NCBI RefSeq assembly: GCF_020905295.1
Contig: NZ_JAJJMM010000001.1
Coordinates: 4,216,001 to 4,280,000, forward strand
Source of the DNA: Flavobacterium piscisymbiosum
GTDB taxonomy: Bacteria; Bacteroidota; Bacteroidia; Flavobacteriales; Flavobacteriaceae
DNA: 64,000 bases
Direction of reading: 5' to 3'
Under the pieces are notes generated by a model. That model was not told the origin of the DNA. It searched no databases and saw nothing but the letters and a program-made list of their open reading frames with translations. Positions 45,594 to 55,242 of this stretch are shown piece after piece (the first letter of the stretch is position 1; the number at the start of each line of letters is the position of its first letter). The translations under genes and the position numbers were made by a program.

Positions 45594-46130
45594 TTAATTT
45601 TCATCAGAATAGAATACACAATCGTGAACAATTCTTGCAGGGGAGGTATACCTATGTTCCTGAGTTTTTCCTATCTCCATAATATGTAATACTGCCCAAT
45701 GTTTCGCTTTTAGATAATCAGATATCATGGAACGGTGACATCGCCACCAAAGTGCTTCAGAACACATAATAACAGTATTGTTTTCTATGGCAATGTGTTT
45801 TAGATCTTCAATGCCATTTTTAAATTCATCAGATTCCATGTAATCAGCATAGCCCCTGAAAGAAGGATTTTCCCAACGGGTATTTTTTGTGTTTTTTTCA
45901 GCTTTTCGTCTACCGCCCAAACTGGGCAAATGAATATAGTATATTCCGGCCTTTTCCGCGGCTATTTTTAAATTATCCTGATTGAATTGAGGAAATTTAC
46001 GAGAACCTGGTATACTTCTGATATCAGCAAGAATTTTAATATTGAACGAATGCAATATTTCCAAAAACTCTGTTAAACTATGAGTTGAATGTCCTATAGT
46101 GTAAAGTGTATGTTTAGCTAATTGTTTCAA
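45594..46130 (-). CDS. DUF488-family protein
   Basis: 178 residues. DUF488 signatures: YTIGHSTHSLTEFLEIL at the N-terminus, DIRSIPGSRKFPQFN, and MCSEALWWRCHRSMI with conserved Cys/His. Function unknown; suspected nucleic-acid or redox role. It overlaps neighbour spacing with the glycosylase gene at 46132 (one base apart), so they form an operon. A shorter DUF488 protein occurs at 55243. Confidence 0.85.
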   Translation of the reverse strand: MKQLAKHTLYTIGHSTHSLTEFLEILHSFNIKILADIRSIPGSRKFPQFNQDNLKIAAEKAGIYYIHLPSLGGRRKAEKNTKNTRWENPSFRGYADYMESDEFKNGIEDLKHIAIENNTVIMCSEALWWRCHRSMISDYLKAKHWAVLHIMEIGKTQEHRYTSPARIVHDCVFYSDEN

Positions 46131-46131
46131 T

Positions 46132-46821
46132 CTATTTATTTAATGTTAGAATATATTTGTCTATATACAATTGCTTTTCTTTGGATTTGTATTGCTGAAT
46201 ATAGCGCGGGTGCTCAAGGACTGTTATCCTATCAAATAAATTTTCCTCTTTGTTGATCTTTTGGATAAAATTGGCATTTTTCTTTCCAAGCACGAAAACC
46301 TCAGAAGTATCCAGCCCTAAACTTATGTGATTTTTTAAGGAAAGAATCATAAAACCCTTGACCATTTCAAAGAGCCTTAGGTCATCGTAGTAATTGGCAT
46401 TTAGCCATTTGCCTTCTTTGGTTTTACGAATAATAGCTAAAGGAAATGGCGAATTGATATAAAAATCTTGATAGAAATCTTTGACCTCGCCATATTCAGC
46501 AATCATTTCATACATAAAAACAGATGATATTTCGTGTGTTTTTGCTGATTGCATTTTAATGCCACAAACATTTTCCAACCTTTTGGTATCTGTAAATGGA
46601 ATACCGGTTACTCCAGCGCCATGGCGACTCGGGTTAATTCCGATAATGAATTTTCTTGATTGTAAATCGTTGTAATATTTATTATAAAACTGCTGCATTA
46701 CCAAGATAGTTTCAGGATTGTCTACATAAGGGTTTAGTACTTTAAAATATTCAGGCAGCGGACCTGAATATTGTAAATTAGTATTGAAATCAATGATTTT
46801 ATCAGCAACGGTTTTGGACAT
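46132..46821 (-). CDS. SMUG-like uracil-DNA glycosylase
   Basis: 229 residues. Uracil-DNA-glycosylase superfamily features: GINPSRHGAGVTGIPFTD at 61-78 (motif 1 with Asn), HPRYIQQY around residue 208 (motif with catalytic-loop His). Most like the SMUG2-type group of Bacteroidota. Excises uracil or damaged pyrimidines. Nitrosative deamination makes uracil, which fits the NO-rich setting. Coupled to DUF488. Confidence 0.75.
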   Translation of the reverse strand: MSKTVADKIIDFNTNLQYSGPLPEYFKVLNPYVDNPETILVMQQFYNKYYNDLQSRKFIIGINPSRHGAGVTGIPFTDTKRLENVCGIKMQSAKTHEISSVFMYEMIAEYGEVKDFYQDFYINSPFPLAIIRKTKEGKWLNANYYDDLRLFEMVKGFMILSLKNHISLGLDTSEVFVLGKKNANFIQKINKEENLFDRITVLEHPRYIQQYKSKEKQLYIDKYILTLNK

Positions 46822-47035
46822 AATTGTTTAATTCTATATCTTCAATTCTTACGGTATCAAGTTCAGGATCGTTTAATTTGAAAGTATTTGCAATGACTTG
46901 CCTTTTGCAGACAAATCTTTTCAACCTTTTTTACCAAGTAATTAATAAAAAAACTAGATTTATTTCAACAAAAGCTTCTGAAACAGCTGTTCAAGTAAAT
47001 ATTTTCAGGTCATTAATTTCATATCGCAACCTGCT

Positions 47036-47698
47036 TTAATTCCCATTACTTCCAAGCTTAATATTATTCATTACCCTGTTTACTATTGCGTCGCAATATA
47101 TTAAGTTAAATTCAAAAATATCATTTGGTGAATATGATTTTTCAATCTCTTTTCGCAACATCGTTTTAGCTCTATTCAACCTTACTTTAACATTAGATTC
47201 ACTAATATTTAAAGCATCAGCCGTTTCTGAAACATTTAGTCCATTAATTTCCCTTAAAGAAAAAACCATTCGATACTCTATTGGAATTTGATTCAATGAT
47301 GATTCAATAATGTTTCCTAGTTCCCTATTCATTACAATCTTATTTGTATCAGTATGTTGGTGATCTGAAAACATTGGCACGTCATTATTATTTATATCTT
47401 TTGAAACCTCATTTTTGAAACTGAACTTCTGTTTCTTTTTATAACAACTGTTTAGCATTATTTTGATTATCCATGTTTTGAAAAGGGCTCGATTTTCAAA
47501 TTTTTGTAAATTAAAATAAACAGCAATAAAGGTCTCTTGCATTAAATCCTGAGTGTCTTCATGATTATAGTTGTATGACCTGCCTATTTTATAGAGATAA
47601 GGATTGTATCTTCTAATCAATATTTCAAATAATCCAAATTCCCCATTAATGATCTTGGTTATAATATCAGCGTCAGAATATTGTTCTTTTATTTTCAT
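47036..47698 (-). CDS. ECF-type RNA polymerase sigma factor
   Basis: 220 residues. Region 2 (about 13-80; DLMQETFIAVYFNLQKF, FKTWIIKIMLN), region 4 (about 130-190; YRMVFSLREINGLNVSETAD, LNISESNVKVRLNRAKTMLR). No anti-sigma factor gene adjoins. An FNL tail of 35 residues continues past region 4. The 215-base gap from the glycosylase gene is uneventful. Possibly drives DoxX/hemerythrin genes upstream; inference. Confidence 0.88.
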   Translation of the reverse strand: MKIKEQYSDADIITKIINGEFGLFEILIRRYNPYLYKIGRSYNYNHEDTQDLMQETFIAVYFNLQKFENRALFKTWIIKIMLNSCYKKKQKFSFKNEVSKDINNNDVPMFSDHQHTDTNKIVMNRELGNIIESSLNQIPIEYRMVFSLREINGLNVSETADALNISESNVKVRLNRAKTMLRKEIEKSYSPNDIFEFNLIYCDAIVNRVMNNIKLGSNGN

Positions 47699-47735
47699 GT
47701 CCGGGTACAGTAAATACTGAGATATAATTTAAAAA

Positions 47736-47777
47736 ATATTGAGTTTACAAAAAGAAGTAAAGTTGTAAACTCAATAT
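47736..47777 (-). terminator. Terminator behind DoxX-like gene
   Basis: Perfect 15-bp stem (ATATTGAGTTTACAA and complement), 12-base loop, T6 run on the minus strand. Ten bases past the stop of the gene at 47788. Confidence 0.88.
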
Positions 47778-47787
47778 AGTATTTAAT

Positions 47788-48171
47788 TTAAGAAACTATT
47801 CGTGCGATTTTAGCCAGTGAAAATGCACCTATAGCCATTACGAAATCCCTTACAGCCACATCGAGATATGTACCACTAAACAGTAAGGTCAATCCAATGA
47901 GTGTTAGCCAAGCAGCCACAATGTAACCTCCAATTGCTGGTTTAGTCAAAACTATTATTCCTGCAACAATCTCAATTATTCCAACAAGAATCATAAAAGT
48001 GTGTGGAGAAAAAGGAATAATAGCTGCAACTCCCGGATTAAGATAGTTTTCCCATGTTGTCAATAAATTAACGAATTTATCCAGACCTGCAACAATTGGC
48101 ACGATACCAAATGTTATCTTTAATAAATTGAAAGTTGGCGCAAGCCTCAATCGTAAATTGTTTGTTTCCAT
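47788..48171 (-). CDS. DoxX-like integral membrane protein
   Basis: 127 residues, four transmembrane helices (FGIVPIVAGLDKFVNLLTTW, FMILVGIIEIVAGIIVL, IVAAWLTLIGLTLLFSG, VMAIGAFSLAKI). DoxX-type fold; members are small redox-linked membrane proteins. Precedes the sigma gene and follows hemerythrin by 86 bases on the same strand. Confidence 0.75.
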   Translation of the reverse strand: METNNLRLRLAPTFNLLKITFGIVPIVAGLDKFVNLLTTWENYLNPGVAAIIPFSPHTFMILVGIIEIVAGIIVLTKPAIGGYIVAAWLTLIGLTLLFSGTYLDVAVRDFVMAIGAFSLAKIARIVS

Positions 48172-48257
48172 TTTCTTTTAAATTTAATTGTTTATTTAGA
48201 AGTAGAGGAAATGACATTCCAAAAGGTTACAAAAAAATGAAAAATAACCAAATATTT

Positions 48258-48743
48258 TTATCGCCAAAAAAAATCATTCCATTCCTCGTTATTTAATTCA
48301 CGGGAAAAATCTTTTAAGTTCAATATAATTTGATTTGATGGTACAATATTTCTGATTGAAGTAAAAATATTTTTCTCTTCCAAGCGTATTAATATCTCCA
48401 GATCTTCTTCAATTCGGCTTAATGACTTTTCGATTTCAATATTTTTTGTAAAATGTTTTTTTAATCGTCGATGTAGCGTTAAGCTTTTTTTTACTAATTG
48501 ATTTTCCAGTCCTAATAGTGGAAAAATATATTCTTTTTCTATTTCGAAATGCAATGCTAATTCATTGCTATAATACCAATCTGCATAATTTTTAATCCTT
48601 TCAGGAACAATTTTCTGTCTAATTCCTTCACGAATTGCTCGGCATAACTCTAATGACAGCTGATTATCTCTATGTAACGAACTAAGTAATGTTTCTAAGT
48701 TTTTTAGATTTTCTTCCTTTATTAGTTTTTTTTCTAAATTCAT
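48258..48743 (-). CDS. Hemerythrin-like domain protein
   Basis: 161 residues, relative of the protein at 9248. Probable ligands in LSSLHRDNQ, ALHFEIEKEYIF, TLHRRLKKH and ILIRLEEKNIF, though the first His pair and the later His are partly substituted (I-R-L-E-E instead of H-I-R-F-E-E). Di-iron binding may be altered. Likely O2/NO binding or sensing. Confidence 0.65.
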   Translation of the reverse strand: MNLEKKLIKEENLKNLETLLSSLHRDNQLSLELCRAIREGIRQKIVPERIKNYADWYYSNELALHFEIEKEYIFPLLGLENQLVKKSLTLHRRLKKHFTKNIEIEKSLSRIEEDLEILIRLEEKNIFTSIRNIVPSNQIILNLKDFSRELNNEEWNDFFWR

Positions 48744-48806
48744 TATTATTTAAAGTAAAGAGTGACAGATAATAAATTCTATGGAATTTATAAATCCCTA
48801 AAGCTA

Positions 48807-49100
48807 CTATCGTTCTTGTTTTTCTATTTCCTGCGAATCAATTTCTAATAACATTGAGCAACTTATTATAATCAATCCTTTGATACAATGTTTTTTCGAG
48901 TAAAAGCCATAAAGGATAGCGTCTAATTTAGGGTCGGGATCCCAAAAATGGTAAGCATAATTAACCACAATCTCATTGTAATTAATTTTGCAATTATGAT
49001 TTCTGGCATTTATAAAATTTTTTTTAGCTATAAAGCTTATATTATATCCTTGACATATTAGACCTTCTAAAGCTTCTGTCAAATTTGTATATGGGTTCAT
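48807..49100 (-). CDS. Hypothetical protein
   Basis: 97 residues, ATG start: GLICQGYNISFIAKKNF, VVNYAYHFWDPDPKLDAILY, then SKKHCIKGLIIISCSMLL. It has a Cys-rich C-terminal half. No recognised domain. Same strand as hemerythrin. Confidence 0.5.
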   Translation of the reverse strand: MNPYTNLTEALEGLICQGYNISFIAKKNFINARNHNCKINYNEIVVNYAYHFWDPDPKLDAILYGFYSKKHCIKGLIIISCSMLLEIDSQEIEKQER

Positions 49101-49259
49101 TTTTTATCAGATTTTCATGTCTTTAATATTATATGTAAAGTTTATTTGAATGTATCCTAAAGATAATCATTTAAGCTGTATTGGTTTTTAGCGATATTAC
49201 AAAGTGGCTAGTGTAAGCAAACATTTGACCCGATAGATTAAAGAGTAAAAATTTATCAG

Positions 49260-50198
49260 TTAAAAAATTAAACTCTGTAGGATTGGCAGCTTTTCTTCTA
49301 GATCTGCGATCATAACCAGAACTATTTTTGAAAATCCAGCACTTTGCATCGTTCTAGACAAACTTGAAGTTTGTATTACTTTTGATTTAATTTTAGAATG
49401 CAGGCTTAAGGGTCTTAAAAAGAAATAGTCATAAAGCAAATTATAATTATAATCAGGGTCCAATTTTATTTGTTGTATTTGTTCACCATATAAAGCTAAT
49501 CTGTCTGCTAAAAGTTTTTCCAGATCTTTAATTTGATTCATTAAATTATGATTCTCAAGATAAAAAATCAATAAGGCAAACAATTGATCCCATAATTCAT
49601 TCTGTTGCTTGCTGTCACTTTTCTGGAGCGCCACTACACAATTAAAAAAGAGCACTTCAAAAGACCCTTTCTGGCTGATTTTTTGAAAATCATTTATTTT
49701 TTCTACCTCGGAAAAAGCAATAACAAATAAAGATTGCGCGACATTGTAAGGAGAATAACCATTTGACAAAATAATTCTCTGTATGGAATGGTTACTTTTA
49801 TCAACTAATCTTTTTAATATTTGATGATCAAAACCACTATTATTTAAATTTTTAAGATCATTTAGTATATGATTAAAAATGAGGTGTTGATTTATGTTAT
49901 CTAAAAAAATCCATTCTTTTTTTTGACTTGTGTTTTCGATAGTGCTAGATTCTATAATGACGGAAATTATACCGGAGTATTGGGCAAGAAAAATGGCAAT
50001 AGAACCTCTAATATTCGAAGAGAATAACGTTATTTCATCATTACTGCCATTTTCGACGACTAGTTTTTTATCTAACTTTAGCAATAAGTGGATTAGTATA
50101 GAAAACTTTGAGGTTACTTGTGACTTTTTTTTTCTAACGGTATTATAAATGATGCAAGAAAGTATAGTTAAAAAGCCAATACTGTAGATAGTCCACAT
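49260..50198 (-). CDS. Membrane-anchored protein of unknown function
   Basis: 312 residues from ATG 50198; a TTG 33 bases upstream is less likely. One transmembrane segment at the N-terminus (MWTIYSIGFLTILSCIIYNT), then a large helical domain (ILIHLLLKLDKKLVVENGSN, IEKILADRLALYGEQIQQ-like LEKLLADRLALYGEQIQQIK). No known domain. It is 40 bases behind the MFS gene, so it belongs to the efflux operon; a tether or regulator is a guess. Confidence 0.5.
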   Translation of the reverse strand: MWTIYSIGFLTILSCIIYNTVRKKKSQVTSKFSILIHLLLKLDKKLVVENGSNDEITLFSSNIRGSIAIFLAQYSGIISVIIESSTIENTSQKKEWIFLDNINQHLIFNHILNDLKNLNNSGFDHQILKRLVDKSNHSIQRIILSNGYSPYNVAQSLFVIAFSEVEKINDFQKISQKGSFEVLFFNCVVALQKSDSKQQNELWDQLFALLIFYLENHNLMNQIKDLEKLLADRLALYGEQIQQIKLDPDYNYNLLYDYFFLRPLSLHSKIKSKVIQTSSLSRTMQSAGFSKIVLVMIADLEEKLPILQSLIF

Positions 50199-50237
50199 GA
50201 TAATAAATTTAAGATTATAATTTGAGGTCAATTAATT

Positions 50238-51827
50238 TTAAAATGGTGAAGGCTGATTTTTAGACAGCGTTAACACGGTACGGTTTATATAGGGAAATAA
50301 AGCAATGACAATAAGGGATATAATAATAACTGCACAAATCATCTCATAATAATCAACAGCGTATCTGATATGATTTTGGGCACTAATTGTATTAATTAAT
50401 ACCTTATTAGTTGCTTTTGCAGCATAAGCGGATGTTGCTCCGTCCTGGATCAATATGTTTTTAATATTACTTACAGATTGCAGGGCGACAGGGTTAAGAT
50501 TGGAAATTTTATCCTGAAAAGTATTAAAGTGTTTGCTTTTAGCATATAAGTCAAAGTAATTCATTAAACCGATACTAACATAAAAACCTAAGCATCTCAT
50601 AAACAAACACATTCCTGCTGATGTTACACTTAACCTTTCGGGCACCGAGGAGACCATAAAAATTATAGAAGGTGTCATTAAGGTCCCAACACCTAATCCC
50701 TGAATCAAAAGTGGTATATAAAAGTTATTCTCATTGGCTTGCGTGGTAAAAAGAAAGATCATCCACGCATGATACAATAACAATAAAGAGAAACCATAGA
50801 TCCATAACAAACGTATCGGACGATGCTGCAGAACAAAAACACCTGAAATAATTACACCAATTATGATTCCAAAAACATTAATTAACGTGATCTGACCAAC
50901 ATGAATCGGATCTAACTTTAAAACAGTCAAAAAGTAGGTTGTGGTTATTGAAAAAGCAAAACGACAGACATAAAAAATGACAATTATCAACGCTCCAATT
51001 TTAAAATTCCTATATTTAAAAACCTCTAAATCGAAATAAGGGCGTTTTAACCTGGATTGTCTAAGAATGAAAAGTCCACCAAAAATGAAGATCGATATTA
51101 CACTCCAAAAAATACGCTGATCCTCCAGCCAATAATATTCTTGACCATAAACCATTATATAACCTATAAGGCAAATTGAAATGGCATAAAATGTAAAACT
51201 AGCCCAATCCAATTGATATAAAGGAAATTTAACGTCCAGCCTGACATTGTTCATAAATAAGAGCAGTGCTATAAGACTGGGCAAATACGAAAACATTGCA
51301 CATTTATATACTATATTAAAATCAAATGAATCAATGATTTCAGCAGTTATAAAATTATTAAATGGAATCATGCAAACCAGCATTCCAAAAAATATAGAGT
51401 ACCCTATAACACGTGCCCGTTCTGTTCTTAAACGCGCATAAATAAGTGCTAATGATAAATTCACAGTCATTGTAAAGGCCATTCCCTGAATAAATCGGAA
51501 AATAAATAAAACAGTTATCTCTTTTGTACTATAGCAGATATAGGAGCTTATTATCTGAATAATTGTTATTACGATAAAGTATTCTTTTGCTGCCAGAAAT
51601 TTAAAAAATCGCCTTTCCAGAGAAAAAAAACTAACATAACCAGCATAAAATAAAGAGACTGAAAAATAGACATCATAGGTTTCACTTCCTGTGTTCCCTG
51701 CTGCGGCATTGATATTTGCCATGGGCAAAAAAAACAAAACCAAACTAGGGAGCAATACAATAAAGAGCGTTATTTTAATCAACCACTCCGGAACCCACTT
51801 TTTAAATAAAAAACCTTTTGGAAGCAT
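50238..51827 (-). CDS. MFS drug/metabolite efflux transporter (EmrB-type)
   Basis: 529 residues from ATG 51827, one base after the HlyD stop. Fourteen helices: FIVLLPSLVLFFLPM first, RFIQGMAFTMTVNLSLAL, GIIIGVIISGVFVL, FPYINRTVLTLSK near the end. Works with the HlyD-type adaptor and TolC-type channel to export compounds through both membranes. The MLPKGFLFKKW start is chosen because the longer M-F-Q-L start overlaps HlyD. Confidence 0.85.
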   Translation of the reverse strand: MLPKGFLFKKWVPEWLIKITLFIVLLPSLVLFFLPMANINAAAGNTGSETYDVYFSVSLFYAGYVSFFSLERRFFKFLAAKEYFIVITIIQIISSYICYSTKEITVLFIFRFIQGMAFTMTVNLSLALIYARLRTERARVIGYSIFFGMLVCMIPFNNFITAEIIDSFDFNIVYKCAMFSYLPSLIALLLFMNNVRLDVKFPLYQLDWASFTFYAISICLIGYIMVYGQEYYWLEDQRIFWSVISIFIFGGLFILRQSRLKRPYFDLEVFKYRNFKIGALIIVIFYVCRFAFSITTTYFLTVLKLDPIHVGQITLINVFGIIIGVIISGVFVLQHRPIRLLWIYGFSLLLLYHAWMIFLFTTQANENNFYIPLLIQGLGVGTLMTPSIIFMVSSVPERLSVTSAGMCLFMRCLGFYVSIGLMNYFDLYAKSKHFNTFQDKISNLNPVALQSVSNIKNILIQDGATSAYAAKATNKVLINTISAQNHIRYAVDYYEMICAVIIISLIVIALFPYINRTVLTLSKNQPSPF

Positions 51828-51828
51828 T

Positions 51829-52893
51829 TTAGTTTTGTTTTTTAGCAATTGAAACATTTACATTCATTCCTGCTTTCAGTAAATCAGCTTCGTTTTTGGG
51901 ATTTGTAACGCGGATTCTAACAGGAACACGCTGCACAATTTTCACATAATTGCCTGTTGAATTATCGGGAGGCAACAGCGAAAAACTAGAACCTGTAGCT
52001 GGCGAAAAAGATATAATTACTCCTTTAAACTTTTTATCCGGATACGCATCAGCTATGAAACAAGCAGTGTCCCCTAATTTCATACATCCTATTTGTGTCT
52101 CCTTATAATTCGCAACCACCCATTTATCTGTTTCTGCATTGACGATATAAGCCAATACCTGTCCTGCATCAATCATCTGACCTTTTTCAACAGTTCTTCT
52201 TCCCATAAAACCATCATATGATGCAGTAACGGCAGTATAAGTAACATCCAGTTTATGACGATCCAGCAATGCCTCAAGTCGCGCAATTTCAGCCATTACA
52301 ACTGCTTCTTGCGATTTTGCGTCATTTATTTCAGATAAGGATGCCTGATATTTATCAGTAGTGGCCTGCGATTCGGCTAAAGCTATATTGTAGGCCGCTT
52401 CAATAGTTTCTAATTTTTGAGCTGTGGCTGATTCTGCCTGCACTAATTTTTTATATCGGATATAGTCTAAATCTTCTTTCCTTAATTCGGCTTTTGCCAC
52501 ATTGATTTTTGACAAATTTACTTTTGCTATTTTATTAAGAGTTGCCACCTTGCTTTGCCAAACTTCAAGCTGGGCTTTTGCGTTTAAAAGTGCAGCTTCT
52601 GTTTGCTGTTGCTGAATATTATATTCCCTGCTGTCGATAATCAAAATGGTATCACCTTTTTTTACAGGCTGGTTTTCTTCAAATTTAATTTCTGTAATAA
52701 AACCTCCAGCTCTGGAAATTACCGGATTTATATATTCCTGAACCTGAGCATCATTTGTTTTTTCATTTTGGTAAATGTCCCATAAAGATACAATGCCCCA
52801 AATACTTAAAATAAAGGTTATCACTATTGCAATCCAACCTGTTATTTTGGTTATTAATTTGTCTGTAACGGTATACGTGTTTCTGTTTTTCAT
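51829..52893 (-). CDS. HlyD/EmrA-type periplasmic adaptor
   Basis: 354 residues: N-terminal anchor (ITGWIAIVITFILSIWGIV), biotinyl-lipoyl half-motifs (VQEYINPVISRAGGFI, TASYDGFMGRRTVEKGQMI), coiled coil in between, and beta-barrel domain. Links the MFS pump to the outer-membrane channel. Three bases separate it from the TolC gene stop. Confidence 0.88.
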   Translation of the reverse strand: MKNRNTYTVTDKLITKITGWIAIVITFILSIWGIVSLWDIYQNEKTNDAQVQEYINPVISRAGGFITEIKFEENQPVKKGDTILIIDSREYNIQQQQTEAALLNAKAQLEVWQSKVATLNKIAKVNLSKINVAKAELRKEDLDYIRYKKLVQAESATAQKLETIEAAYNIALAESQATTDKYQASLSEINDAKSQEAVVMAEIARLEALLDRHKLDVTYTAVTASYDGFMGRRTVEKGQMIDAGQVLAYIVNAETDKWVVANYKETQIGCMKLGDTACFIADAYPDKKFKGVIISFSPATGSSFSLLPPDNSTGNYVKIVQRVPVRIRVTNPKNEADLLKAGMNVNVSIAKKQN

Positions 52894-52895
52894 TT

Positions 52896-54236
52896 TTATA
52901 GTGTTCCTAAAACATTTTGAAGTTGATAGTATTGAATTTGTGCTGCTATTTTTGTTGAAGCGAAATCAAATCTGCTTTGCAATAATTGAATATCTGCATC
53001 TAAAAGATCGGTAATAAGTGCCGCTTGATTAAAGTAGTTTTGCTTTACAATTCTTGCATTCTCGGTTGATTGCGCCACATCATTCCTTGCTACATCAATT
53101 TTAATGAGAGATTCTTTAAAACGCAGATAGTTTTCATAAACTTGTTGTCGAATTTTATCATCGATATGGTGGTGTTCCACTTCTTCTTTCTCTAAATTTA
53201 ATTGGGCTACTTTTACTTTTGGCCTGTTGATATAAAGCTCTGATATTGGTATTGAAGCCCTAACGCCAAAAATTCCGAGGGTGTAGTTACTAGGAGAATA
53301 TGGATAAAGGAAAATTTGGGGATTGGCAAGATAAAATTCACCATACATTCCAATTTTTGGTTTTACATTGGCTTTAGTACTTTTGAGTTCTATTTTCCTT
53401 AAATCTACTGTCTTTTCTGAAATATGATAATCATATGATTTTTTCTGAGCTACTTCCAAATAGCTTTCATATGATTGCAATTCAAATAATGCAGGATCTA
53501 ATTCCTGGTAAGGATTCACCAGTTCCAAATCAGGTAGCCCAATTAAAATGTTGAGTTTTTGATTTGCAATAGCAATATCATTTTCGATTTTAACAAGCAT
53601 CATTTTTTGATTAGATAATTTGAGTTCTACTCGCAGTACGTCGCTCTTTAATATCACACCATTTTTATAAAGAGCCTTAATTTCCAACAGTTGTTTTTCC
53701 TGATTGGCGATATCTTTGATCATGAGTTCTTTAAAAATATGGCATCGTTGTAAACTCAAATAATAAATAGCTCCTTGCAATTTAATTTCAGAAACCGTCA
53801 TATCCTTTTGCACTTTGGCAATATCAGATAGCGTTTTTTTCTTATCTATTTTTAAGTTTAATTTATTTCCATTGTAAATATTCAGGTACATATCTGTACT
53901 GACCTTATATAGCCAATGGATCACCTCATGCTGGGTCGGTTTACTGAAAAGGCCGTTTTCATACACAGGAATATTTGTGGCATATTCATAATTACCTTTT
54001 AAAGTAATTTCAGGAAGCCGTTCAATTTTGATTTCTGAAATTTCTTCTTCAGCGATGGTTGACTCCAAAGTATTCAAATGAATTTTTCTACTGTTATCAA
54101 TAACGTTTGCCCACATTTGATCTATTGATAAGGGCTTTGATTCGGCGTTTGGAATCAATTTGTTTTGCGCGAAGAGGAAAGAGGTTTGCAGGGTTAAAAG
54201 GAGGTAAATTAGTTTCTTTGATTTATCGATAAACAT
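52896..54236 (-). CDS. TolC-family outer-membrane efflux protein
   Basis: 446 residues from ATG 54236 (a longer start at 54260 is not supported). Signal peptide MFIDKSKKLIYLLLTLQTSF to FAQ. Two outer-membrane-efflux repeats with long helical stretches (LESTIAEEEISEIKIERLPE, KVAQLNLEKEEVEHHH, NYFNQAALITDLLDADI). First gene of the efflux operon (tolC-hlyD-mfs-hypothetical), divergent from AraC gene at 54456. Confidence 0.87.
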   Translation of the reverse strand: MFIDKSKKLIYLLLTLQTSFLFAQNKLIPNAESKPLSIDQMWANVIDNSRKIHLNTLESTIAEEEISEIKIERLPEITLKGNYEYATNIPVYENGLFSKPTQHEVIHWLYKVSTDMYLNIYNGNKLNLKIDKKKTLSDIAKVQKDMTVSEIKLQGAIYYLSLQRCHIFKELMIKDIANQEKQLLEIKALYKNGVILKSDVLRVELKLSNQKMMLVKIENDIAIANQKLNILIGLPDLELVNPYQELDPALFELQSYESYLEVAQKKSYDYHISEKTVDLRKIELKSTKANVKPKIGMYGEFYLANPQIFLYPYSPSNYTLGIFGVRASIPISELYINRPKVKVAQLNLEKEEVEHHHIDDKIRQQVYENYLRFKESLIKIDVARNDVAQSTENARIVKQNYFNQAALITDLLDADIQLLQSRFDFASTKIAAQIQYYQLQNVLGTL

Positions 54237-54422
54237 TTTAATTATATTTTTAGACCACAAAGATATAATCCAATTGGCCCTTCCTATTTATGTAAAATAG
54301 ACGATTATTTAATCATTCCGGTCAATGTTAATTTTAACTTAAATATGACAGTAAACTTCTTTTATTTTTGTTCAGAGAAATTAATGATTTCCAAAATTAC
54401 CCCACTTACAAATTGCGTTTCG

Positions 54423-54430
54423 TATCTTTG
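54423..54430 (+). promoter_or_regulatory. -7 promoter box of efflux-linked AraC gene
   Basis: TATCTTTG, exact TAnnTTTG match, 25 bases before the ATG. No palindrome of the FNR type nearby. Confidence 0.6.
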
Positions 54431-54455
54431 ATTAATCCGTATAAACAATAAAAAT

Positions 54456-55241
54456 ATGAGCTTAATTGCTGCCTTACCTGAGATTGACAACTTATCATCT
54501 TCTGTTTTTGTGATGCATGAGCGATTTGAGAAATTCATTCCGCACCATAGTCATACTAAAGGACAATTATCATATGTCGAAGGGGGGCTAGCGTATCTGC
54601 AGATAAATGACCGTCACTATGTAATTCCTGCACGTCATTATTTCTGGGTACCACAAGGCTTAACACATATCTTAAAAATTGGACATTCAGGAACGGTTTT
54701 GCGTTCTTTGTTTTTTTATACCCATGATGATGACAAACATCCTTTTTATTCAGAGGTAGGGATTTATCCTATTAATGAACTTCTCATGGAAATGATCAAA
54801 TATTCAGAAACCTGGGATGGACATATACTCCCTGGAGAGAGTCGTTACCTTTTTTTATCGGTTATTAAGAATATTCTCCCTGAAATAAGTGCTAAAAGAC
54901 TACCAATCGCATTGCCTTTTACCGAAAACGAGCGTATGCAGCCCATATTAGAATGGATTCAAAATAATATATCGGCTACTCATACTCTGCGTAGCTTAGG
55001 AAGTCAGTTCGGACTGAGTGAAAGGACTTTATCACGTTTGTTTCAGTCTACTTTAAATACTTCTTTTTTGCAATACCTGAAATTACTCCGAATGGTCAAA
55101 GCCATTGAATTAATGCTTCAAACGGACTTATCAATGAGTGAAATTGGATATTCTGTAGGCTATGGCAGTCTGCCTGCTTTTAGCAATACCTTTTATCAGT
55201 TAACCAATTTTAGGCCATCCGATTTTAAAAAGAATTTTTAA
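54456..55241 (+). CDS. AraC-family regulator with cupin sensor, efflux operon regulator
   Basis: 261 residues. N-terminal cupin domain (FIPHHSHTKGQLSYVEGGLA, HYFWVPQGLTH) and C-terminal AraC HTH (LRSLGSQFGLSERTLSRLF, LSMSEIGYSVGYGSLPAF). Divergent from the tolC-hlyD-mfs operon, so likely its activator or repressor, sensing an exported compound. Two bases from the next gene. Confidence 0.85.
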   Translation: MSLIAALPEIDNLSSSVFVMHERFEKFIPHHSHTKGQLSYVEGGLAYLQINDRHYVIPARHYFWVPQGLTHILKIGHSGTVLRSLFFYTHDDDKHPFYSEVGIYPINELLMEMIKYSETWDGHILPGESRYLFLSVIKNILPEISAKRLPIALPFTENERMQPILEWIQNNISATHTLRSLGSQFGLSERTLSRLFQSTLNTSFLQYLKLLRMVKAIELMLQTDLSMSEIGYSVGYGSLPAFSNTFYQLTNFRPSDFKKNF

Positions 55242-55242
55242 G

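Noticed and set aside
46824..47039. 71-codon plus-strand frame
   Set aside because: Lies between two minus-strand genes with no promoter box, motif or natural composition.
53430..53450. ATGATAATCAT inside the TolC gene as FNR-type site
   Set aside because: Spacing is one base between halves, not four, and it is within coding sequence.
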